48,597 nucleotides of DNA, taken from contig JAIMBL010000010.1 of NCBI GenBank assembly GCA_023511615.1, positions 1-48,597 of the forward strand, in the 5' to 3' direction. A model generated the notes under the pieces. It had not been told where the DNA came from. It did no database searches and was given only the letters and a program-made list of their open reading frames with translations. The position numbers were made by a program, and so were the translations under genes. The stretch is from Leptolyngbyaceae cyanobacterium HOT.MB2.61 (GTDB lineage: Bacteria; Cyanobacteriota; Cyanobacteriia; Leptolyngbyales; Leptolyngbyaceae). Shown piece by piece: positions 42,427 to 48,597 of this stretch. How positions within the stretch are numbered: position 1 is the first letter of the stretch; each line of letters opens with the position of its first letter.

Positions 42427-43980
42427 CTATGAGATATGAATTGAAGCGTCAAGAGAGTTCTTTTCTAGTTCTTCAGAAATTCTGGGTTTGAGTTTTTCGA
42501 GTTCGGCTTTTAGCAAATCTTTACTAAAAGTGGGTTTACCGACGGATACCCAGGACTGACTGGTAATTGCCCAATGCTTTAATTGGGAACATTGAGAAGG
42601 ACTAATTGCAACGGAGATGGAGTGGGAACAATGCTCTGGGGACTCCAGAGCAAACAACAGAACCTGATACTGTCCTTTGTCGCCTAGCAAACGGCTCATT
42701 TCCTGACCCTGGGAAGTTTTTAGGTCTAAGTAGCAGGGCATCCAGCGGGGCCCCTGATCCTGCCCATGCAGGCGGTTATAGACTGCGGTAACCCACAGCA
42801 ACATGGGATGGGGCTGCATGGAGCAAAGGAAGTTTTTATAAATCCGGTTATAGAGTTTGTTGACTCGCAAACTTTGAATTTCCTCTTGAGGAAGCATAAC
42901 CCAAATGGCAGGCAGGGGGCCCTTGCTGCTGGTCAGGGTTTGAGCGAAGACAATTTGGGCAATGGGCTTGTTTTTAGGCCAGGTCGCCAGGCGGCAGACT
43001 TCGTCCAGTAGAGGGGATTGCCTGGAGGGAAGTTCCAGAAGGTCAGATTTTTTGGCTAAAACTTCCCCAATTCGGTAGCTGATATAGCGGCTGGCACTGT
43101 AGCGCTGTTCTAAGGGCTCCAGCGCTTTCAGAACGTCGGTTACGGATTGGGGGCGATCGCTAGGCGACTTTGCCAGACAGCTCATCACCAGGTTTTCCAG
43201 CACTTTGGGTAGCTTCAGGCTGGGATTAGCGGATTCAAAATTGCGGGGAGGCTGGAAGTGGTGGACTTTGTACCAGGCACCAAAGGAATGAGTTTCAGCT
43301 TGCAGAGGCATTTTGCCAGTCAGCATCTCAAACATCATGACGCCAAGACTGTAAATGTCGGAGCGGGCATCCAGTTCTCGACCTTCCATCTGCTCTGGCG
43401 AAGAGTAGGCCAGGGTACCCATAAATGAGTTGGTTTGTCCGCTATCTTCTTGAATTAGCTTGGCGATACCAAAGTCTAGAATTTTCACCAACTCTCCCAG
43501 GCTGGAGTCCTGGCTGACCAGAATATTGCTGGGTTTAATGTCTCGATGAATGATGGGACAGACTTTGCCATCTACTATGACTCCCTGATGGGCACATTGC
43601 AACCCCAAACAAATTTGACGGGCCAGACTAAGAAACCGAGGAAGGGGAATGGGCTGGGCGTTGATGATGTCGCTGAGGCTTTCTCCCTGCAAATACTCCA
43701 TTATGTAGAAGGGAATATCCTGATCATCTACTCCGTAATCAGTTACGCGGACAATGTGGATGCTTTTTTGTCCCAATTGTGCGCAGGTGCGGGCTTCGGC
43801 TTTGAAGCGATCGCGCATTTTTTTGTTCAACAATGCCTGGGAGAGAAGTTTGACCGCAATCACCCCTCCCAGGAGAATATCTTCTGCCCGGTAGACTTTT
43901 CCCATAGCCCCCTTACCGACCAGTTCCACAAGCTGGTAGCGGTTTGAGAGCAGGCGTCCGATGTAGGGATCTGTGGTCAT
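42427..43980 (-). CDS. Serine/threonine protein kinase
   Basis: 517 residues starting MTTDPYIG at 43980; the frame is open to 44052. Hanks-type kinase domain (about 11-320) with GKGAMGKVY glycine loop, Lys44 in AVKLL, HRD (145-147), DFG (169-171) and APE-like SPE (near 191). The C-terminal 200 residues are cytoplasmic, rich in Trp and basic residues, without a membrane helix, and look like the regulatory C-terminus found in several cyanobacterial kinases, but I do not know the family. No sensor domain is visible. Ends 25 bases from the stress protein stop, convergent. Confidence 0.92.
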   Translation of the reverse strand: MTTDPYIGRLLSNRYQLVELVGKGAMGKVYRAEDILLGGVIAVKLLSQALLNKKMRDRFKAEARTCAQLGQKSIHIVRVTDYGVDDQDIPFYIMEYLQGESLSDIINAQPIPLPRFLSLARQICLGLQCAHQGVIVDGKVCPIIHRDIKPSNILVSQDSSLGELVKILDFGIAKLIQEDSGQTNSFMGTLAYSSPEQMEGRELDARSDIYSLGVMMFEMLTGKMPLQAETHSFGAWYKVHHFQPPRNFESANPSLKLPKVLENLVMSCLAKSPSDRPQSVTDVLKALEPLEQRYSASRYISYRIGEVLAKKSDLLELPSRQSPLLDEVCRLATWPKNKPIAQIVFAQTLTSSKGPLPAIWVMLPQEEIQSLRVNKLYNRIYKNFLCSMQPHPMLLWVTAVYNRLHGQDQGPRWMPCYLDLKTSQGQEMSRLLGDKGQYQVLLFALESPEHCSHSISVAISPSQCSQLKHWAITSQSWVSVGKPTFSKDLLKAELEKLKPRISEELEKNSLDASIHIS

Positions 43981-44167
43981 ACCTTGATAGAAAGTGACAG
44001 CCTCGCCTTGACATTGAGAAATCAAGACCCCGACGCAGGAAACTCTGGGCAAGGAGTCAGGATCTGAACGTTTACCCCAATGATAGTAAATACATCGATA
44101 TTCTTAGTTATCCCGTAAAGTGATGGTATCAATCTACTGTCCCCTAATTGATTAAGGCAAATATGGG

Positions 44168-44614
44168 TTATTCCGGTTGACGTTCCAGAACTGCTTCCAT
44201 GGTGCTGGTGAGGTAGTGGCCTGCCATGATGCCACTTGAGAGGTAATAGGTGTCATCGTTCATGCGGTATAGGGTTTCGAAACCGCTTCGCCGCTGGCGA
44301 TCGCCTAGCACCCAATAGCGCTGAACAATCGATTCGGGAGCCACCCACCCTTCTCCTTCAACCCGGCCCAGCAGACTGTGCTGTAGCACAAAGGTATATT
44401 GCCGCTCTCCTGCATCCATACGTCCACGATACTGAAACGAAATTTCCTCCCGGTCAGTACCCGGAAAGGCAAGCTTTGTCACCATTGTGAACCAATCGTC
44501 ACGGCTCCAGCCCACCAGCGTTCTACCTTTTACGGTAATGGGGGCACCATTGCGTTCTAGCCAGCTACCCTGAAAGGTCCAGCGTCCTGCCTGCATTAAA
44601 AAGGTGTGAGCCAC
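44168..44614 (-). CDS. Conserved cyanobacterial hypothetical protein
   Basis: 148 residues from a GTG start preceded by AAGGGATAGG; an ATG at 44596 would remove six residues. Rich in Trp and Tyr; the phrases WTFQGSWLERNG, GRTLVGWSRDDW and MNDDTYYLSSGIMAGHYL look like a beta-barrel lipid-binding or chromophore-lyase-type fold, but I do not assign it. No signal peptide or membrane helix. It sits between the kinase and anmK on the same strand with short gaps. Confidence 0.75.
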   Translation of the reverse strand: MAHTFLMQAGRWTFQGSWLERNGAPITVKGRTLVGWSRDDWFTMVTKLAFPGTDREEISFQYRGRMDAGERQYTFVLQHSLLGRVEGEGWVAPESIVQRYWVLGDRQRRSGFETLYRMNDDTYYLSSGIMAGHYLTSTMEAVLERQPE

Positions 44615-44680
44615 AGCCCTATCCCTTGCGTTGATTGCGTTTCGCCATGCCAGCGGTAATTCATGCTATCACGCAGTTGT

Positions 44681-45931
44681 TCAGCTCACCTGGTGAATTT
44701 CCCCTAAAAGTACGGCCTTTCTTGCACCCGTTACGTCTGGGAGATTCCCAGGGATGCCCTTTTGCCGCCAATAGGCTAGCACAGCAAAGGCGATCGCCTC
44801 CTTAAAGTCTGCACTCAAACCAACTTCATCCGTTGTTAAAACGGAAGTCTCTCCCAGATGAGCTTGTAGCCGCTGTTTTAAGTATAGATTCTTGCTGCCG
44901 CCTCCACATAGTAGAACTTCATCGGGTAGTTGGGGGAGAAAGCGGTGGTAGCTATGGGCGATCGAGGCTACGGTCAGTTCAGTCAGGGTGGCTAATATAT
45001 CGGCATGGTTTAGTGAATAGGGTTGCGCGTCTAGCAGACACTGTTCCAGATAGGCTGGGCTAAACAGTTCCCTACCCGTAGACTTTGGCGGTGGAAGCTG
45101 AAAGAATTCTTGCTGTAGCCACTGCTGTACCAGTTCCTGACAGGGAGTACCGCTGGCTGCCCAGGCCCCACTCTGATCATAGGTTCTACTGCCGTTAGAG
45201 AATTTTTGCACAGCCAGATCGAGGAGGGCGTTGCCGGGGCCAGTGTCCCAACCAATGACGGAAGGGGCTATGCCTTCGTGCCTGCCGGGGGGAGAAGTAG
45301 TGGATGTTTGAGATCTGGCTGGGAGGTAGGTTACATTTCCGATGCCGCCGATGTTTTGAACGCAGCGGTTGAGGGTTGGGTGGGAGAGGAGAGCAAAATC
45401 AACGGCTGGAACGAGGGGTGCTCCTTCGCCACCTGCGGCAATATCGGCCGCCCGGAAGTTGCTGATAGTGGTTCTACTTGTGAGGTGAGCGATGAGGGCT
45501 CCGCGTCCTAACTGGAGGCTGTAGCCAAGAGGGAAGGAAGGGGTTGGAGGGGGATTTGGAGAGGAGAACTTTGTTTGGTTTTGCGGATCATCGCCCCATC
45601 TTCTTATGACTCCACCTTTGCCCGGTGGGCGATGGAACACTGTTTGTCCGTGGGAACCGATTAGCTCGGCGGGTGAATGTTCTAACTGGAGGGCGATCGC
45701 CGCTTCTGCGAAGCACCGGGCAATCTGGTCATCCAGTTCTGCCAGAGCTGCCATTGACAGAGGTTTCCCGGCATAGACGGCCAGAATTTGCTCTCGCAGG
45801 GTCGCTGGGTAGGGGAAGGTGTTTCCAGCTAGAAGGTCAACTTTCAGGTCCTGGGTCAATCCAGAAATTTCGACCAGAGCCGCATCGATGCCATCGACTG
45901 AGGTGCCGCTAATCAGACCAATTACACGCAT
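44681..45931 (-). CDS. anmK: Anhydro-N-acetylmuramic acid kinase
   Basis: 416 residues. Phosphorylates 1,6-anhydro-N-acetylmuramic acid, recycling peptidoglycan fragments. Start [47 protein letters not shown] and LLCGGGSKN are family hallmarks. Two Ser/Pro-rich stretches (near 118-136, [16 protein letters not shown], and 207-222, [14 protein letters not shown]) are longer than in bacterial relatives of about 370 residues and are encoded by polypyrimidine tracts. The ATG comes two bases after the stop of a gene remnant. Confidence 0.94.
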   Translation of the reverse strand: MRVIGLISGTSVDGIDAALVEISGLTQDLKVDLLAGNTFPYPATLREQILAVYAGKPLSMAALAELDDQIARCFAEAAIALQLEHSPAELIGSHGQTVFHRPPGKGGVIRRWGDDPQNQTKFSSPNPPPTPSFPLGYSLQLGRGALIAHLTSRTTISNFRAADIAAGGEGAPLVPAVDFALLSHPTLNRCVQNIGGIGNVTYLPARSQTSTTSPPGRHEGIAPSVIGWDTGPGNALLDLAVQKFSNGSRTYDQSGAWAASGTPCQELVQQWLQQEFFQLPPPKSTGRELFSPAYLEQCLLDAQPYSLNHADILATLTELTVASIAHSYHRFLPQLPDEVLLCGGGSKNLYLKQRLQAHLGETSVLTTDEVGLSADFKEAIAFAVLAYWRQKGIPGNLPDVTGARKAVLLGEIHQVS

Positions 45932-45933
45932 GG

Positions 45934-46131
45934 TTAGGGAGGTTGTTTTTCAGTTGCGATGATAGGCACATCAATCGGTTTGAGCAAGGGCAGCAATTTT
46001 TGGGTGAGTGAACTGCTGAGGAGAATTTTCCAGCGCGATCGCTGGCTTCCCCCAATTAATTCCATACCAACTGGAGATGCATGATCGCCACCTGAGTGCA
46101 ATCGTGCACCTCCAAAAGCGTTTGATTAGCC
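45934..46131 (-). pseudogene. C-terminal remnant of an unidentified gene
   Basis: About 63 codons open to the stop at 45934-45936: FGGARLHSGGDHASPVGMELI, then GGSQRSRWKILLSSSLTQ and [17 protein letters not shown]. The last part resembles the final strand and helix of a universal-stress-type domain. No start codon upstream within the conserved part; the 5' part has been replaced by transposase DNA. The tight spacing to anmK suggests the lost gene was its operon partner. Confidence 0.45.
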
Positions 46132-46180
46132 GGGATTCTGAAGTTTTCCAATTAAGACGTCTTACCCCTTTTCGGTCACT

Positions 46181-46647
46181 CTAAGGAGATGAAAAGATGA
46201 TTTGCAGGTTCAACTCATGCACGAGTGGACCAATAAAGGTATTCATCTCCTGGTATCCCTCCGGGTTTTGCGGTAACCCCAGGGCATGATTGCCACAAAT
46301 CGCCGGGATATAGGGCAACTTCAACTCGTCTAGGACATTGACACAATTGACTTTGCTTTCACCAGACCAACTATCGGCCAGCACCAGTTCAACCATGAAT
46401 CCCATGGCTTGCAGTTGGCGAATCATGTGGGCGGCGATCTGCGGTTGACTTTGATACTCCTGATTCTGCTTCAATCGTTCTCGCGGTTGATACACCTCAA
46501 AGGTCAATGGAACAATCATCCCATCAACTAACCCATAGGCGGTCACAGCCACCGTCCCGTTTTCTTTCTTGCCGACATTACCAATGTCTTGCCGTTTGAC
46601 ATAATCGGTACTTTTGCCCTTCGTACAATCGCCCGTTTCATCAATTA
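46181..46647 (-). pseudogene. Transposase fragment (IS701/IS4-like DDE family)
   Basis: About 155 codons: VIDETGDCTKGKSTDYVKRQ (containing the first catalytic Asp), NGTVAVTAYGLVDGMIVPLTF, then LVLADSWSGESKVNCVNVL (second Asp) and ICGNHALGLPQNPEGYQ. The third acidic residue and both ends are missing; the 5' end stops exactly at a family C repeat (46646). A later, GTG-started reading frame (46552) is only part of it. Not functional. Confidence 0.85.
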
Positions 46648-46755
46648 CAGCTTTACGCAGGTGCGTCAGGACATTGGAATTAGAAAGAGTGTGGGGGGCG
46701 AAGCCCTCACTCCCCTTTTAAGCCCAGTGTCCTGAGCAATCTGGTGACAGCTATA
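46646..46755. repeat. Family C element at the transposase edge
   Basis: TACAGC at the left (variant of TATAGC) and GCTATA at 46750-46755, with GTGCGTCAGGACATTGGAAT and AGCCCAGTGTCCTGAG inside. 110 bp. Confidence 0.75.
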
Positions 46756-46760
46756 TCGGC

Positions 46761-48497
46761 TCATTCAGCCTGGAGTATTGGTTCCCGGTAGAGTGGAAAT
46801 TCGACCCGGAAGGTTGTGCCTATATTCTCCTGGCTTGTAAAGGTAATTTGACCTTGATGGAGTTCGACGCATTGTTTGACGATCGCCAGCCCCAATCCTG
46901 TGCCCCGGACGGTGTCTGCATTTCTGGCTCGGTGGAATAGTTCAAACAGCTTGGGTTGATCGTCTGGGGGAATGCCAATGCCCTGGTCTTGAATTTCAAA
47001 GTAAACATTTTTCTGTGAACAGAACAGAGCAAATCTGACAATACTGCCCTGGGGGGAGTATTTAATTGCGTTAGATAGCAAGTTGGTCAGAATTGAGCGG
47101 AGCAATTTTGCGTCCAGGCAGGCGTGTTGACAATTTCCTTCACAGGTGAAAGTAATTGTGTGATTGGAGCCGACTCCCAGCTTTATTTCGTCGAGAATTT
47201 CCTGGCAAAATTCTTCCAGATTTAAACGGATGGGGTTAAACTCTAGTTTTCCGGCTTCTGCTTTACCAATCGTTAGAACATCTTCCATCAACTGATTAAT
47301 GTTCTGGATTGCCGTTCGAATTCGTCGAAAATATTCACGCTTTTTCTCTTCACTTGCCACATCCCCATACTGCTCAAGGATCTCAGTTGCTGTTCTGATT
47401 GCCGTGAGAGGCGTCCGAAATTCGTGGGAAGCAATGGAAACGAAGCGCGATTTGAGTTCACTCAGTTCTTTTTCTTCTTCCAGGGCACGGCGTATTTCAT
47501 CCTCTGCCTGCTTTCCTTCTCGAATCTGTTGCTCACGGGTACGGATGCTATCGATCATCACCTCAAAGACTTGAGCCAGAGTGTTCATTTCATCAGGAAA
47601 CCAGCGTTGTTTTGCAAAGGAAAGAACCTGGTTGTAGTTGCCAATAGTGATGCGTTTAGCGGATTCTGTGAGTTCAGTCAGATGTTTGGTCAACACTCCA
47701 GACAGAATGTAGACCAGAATGAATAAAACGCCGTAGGTCGAGACAAAAGAGAGCAGTACTTTATCTCGAATCTCTTGCTGCACTTTGAGAACGTAATCGG
47801 CTTGAATATCGACTCCCAGGATTGCAACCACTTTTCCGCTGGAATCCTTAAGGGGTGCGAAGGCTGAAAGCCAGGTTCCCCATTTGTCGGTGTAAATATC
47901 GGGGGTTTCTGCGATCGCCCCCCGTTGAATGACCTGCTCAGTCACCTGTCCTGGCACCCCCGCCTCAAGAAATCGAACTGATTTGGCTGGATTGTATTTC
48001 GCCCACAGGTCAACCAGGTAAATGATCTCTAGCTGGTCGGGTGCAACAGCGGGTTCACCTATTCGACGATTATATTTGGCTTTGCCGAAGGTATAGGTAT
48101 AGAGCCAAGCTCGTGGTTCTATACTGTGAACCATTTCAAACCAGGCTAATTGATGCTGAAATCGAGGGTCGTCTGAAAAGCCATGGGCATTGGGTTTTCC
48201 GTTGATGTAGAGAGCAAGTAATTCTTTGACATCAATTCCATTGGCAGCACCAATCAGGGTAGATTTCATATCTGCTCTCAATCGAGAGATAGTCTTTTCA
48301 GTTGTAAAGGTATAAAACCAATAGAAAGCCCCAGCAAAAACGATGCTGAACACCATGCTGAAACCCAAGAGAATTTTGACCCGCAGACTGATGAATTGGT
48401 TGTGGTGTTTCTTTGGATTGGTGTTTGAAGCCTGACGGCTTTTATTTAGTTGATGTTGCGACAAACCCACCTTATGCAACCCTGGAATGTGCTTCAC
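46761..48497 (-). CDS. Membrane sensor histidine kinase
   Basis: 578 residues from a GTG start; the only later Met before the first helix is inside it. TM1 about 42-63, an extracytoplasmic sensory domain of about 180 residues (64-245) that ends with PLKDSSGKVVAILGVDIQAD, a PAS/Cache-type hallmark, TM2 about 248-267, HAMP about 268-320, a coiled coil, HisKA with phosphorylated His358 in SHEFRTPL, and HATPase_c with LLSNAIKYSP, QDQGIGIPPDD and RGTGLGLAIV. No receiver domain. No response regulator lies in the window. The signal is unknown. The end is 6 bases from a family C element. Confidence 0.93.
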   Translation of the reverse strand: MKHIPGLHKVGLSQHQLNKSRQASNTNPKKHHNQFISLRVKILLGFSMVFSIVFAGAFYWFYTFTTEKTISRLRADMKSTLIGAANGIDVKELLALYINGKPNAHGFSDDPRFQHQLAWFEMVHSIEPRAWLYTYTFGKAKYNRRIGEPAVAPDQLEIIYLVDLWAKYNPAKSVRFLEAGVPGQVTEQVIQRGAIAETPDIYTDKWGTWLSAFAPLKDSSGKVVAILGVDIQADYVLKVQQEIRDKVLLSFVSTYGVLFILVYILSGVLTKHLTELTESAKRITIGNYNQVLSFAKQRWFPDEMNTLAQVFEVMIDSIRTREQQIREGKQAEDEIRRALEEEKELSELKSRFVSIASHEFRTPLTAIRTATEILEQYGDVASEEKKREYFRRIRTAIQNINQLMEDVLTIGKAEAGKLEFNPIRLNLEEFCQEILDEIKLGVGSNHTITFTCEGNCQHACLDAKLLRSILTNLLSNAIKYSPQGSIVRFALFCSQKNVYFEIQDQGIGIPPDDQPKLFELFHRARNADTVRGTGLGLAIVKQCVELHQGQITFTSQENIGTTFRVEFPLYREPILQAE

Positions 48498-48597
48498 TGA
48501 GACTGAACTTTTCTGTCGTAACCTGAAAGGATGAAAGCGTCAACTTTTACTTCGAATTCGTTTCAGTATTCATGAGGCAGGGGGAATGGTGTGGGGG

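Noticed and set aside
46181-46552. Intact transposase from a GTG start
   Set aside because: The conserved VIDETG block continues upstream of this start and the third catalytic residue is missing, so it is a fragment.

Overview
The window comes from a cyanobacterial chromosome, probably a filamentous Leptolyngbya/Oscillatoria-type organism. Four things point there. The genes include nblA (phycobilisome degradation), glgA, a KaiB-domain protein beside pilT, a clpC of cyanobacterial/plastid type, a DUF3143 gene paired with a J-domain gene, and a PDZ/radical-SAM/DUF512 protein. The HIP1 octamer GCGATCGC and its core occur throughout. Intergenic DNA is full of short heptamer repeats and small palindromic elements. 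GC content is moderate. I see no rRNA, tRNA, CRISPR array, prophage or intact insertion sequence.

Layout. 1-7.4 kb holds a secreted hypothetical protein, the GTPase gene rsgA, a family 4 uracil-DNA glycosylase, a phosphoribosyltransferase, glgA and another secreted protein. 7.4-13.3 kb is a surface-polysaccharide locus, all on the + strand with overlapping genes: ABC-2 permease, Wzt-like ATPase with a C-terminal extension, membrane-anchored methyltransferase and three paralogous family 2 glycosyltransferases. 13.5-18 kb has rsmG, a decayed Cys-motif gene, clpC and rimI on the - strand. 18.1-21.8 kb has lysA, cdaA and uppS on the + strand (lysine/DAP, c-di-AMP, undecaprenyl phosphate: all cell-wall linked). 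22-30 kb, mostly - strand, has DUF3143, a J-domain protein, an O-antigen-ligase-like protein, a YaaW-like protein, a transporter fragment, a pilT/KaiB-domain pair and a carboxyl-terminal protease. 30.3-34.3 kb has a U32 peptidase overlapping the radical-SAM/DUF512 gene. 34.3-40 kb, - strand, has a Kef-type antiporter with its flavodoxin-like partner, an EcfT-type protein, and a MoaD/ThiS-like protein with threonine synthase. 41-48.6 kb has nblA, a tandem universal stress protein, a Ser/Thr kinase, a hypothetical protein, anmK, gene and transposase remnants and a sensor kinase.

The most distinctive feature is the load of small non-autonomous repeats. I can group about 16 pieces into six or seven families by terminal inverted repeats. 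The clearest is a 123-bp three-hairpin element with two full-length copies (2300-2422 and 36981-37103, opposite orientations) and one internally deleted 55-bp copy (25863-25917). Each copy is flanked by an 8-bp target duplication (8/8, 7/8, 7/8 identity). Others abut or supply stop codons (uppS, cdaA, the transporter fragment). A separate process has put polypyrimidine, heptamer-rich tracts in frame inside conserved enzymes (rimI, lysA, U32 peptidase, O-antigen-ligase-like gene, ecfT, anmK), adding Ser/Pro/Leu-rich loops.

Other points worth attention are an apparent single-base T-run frameshift at the start of the Kef antiporter, a KaiB-like domain fused to an unknown N-terminal domain next to pilT, and a 171-bp element made of four perfect hairpins with 2-nt loops upstream of nblA. 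All family assignments are from recognition of sequence motifs; no database search was run.
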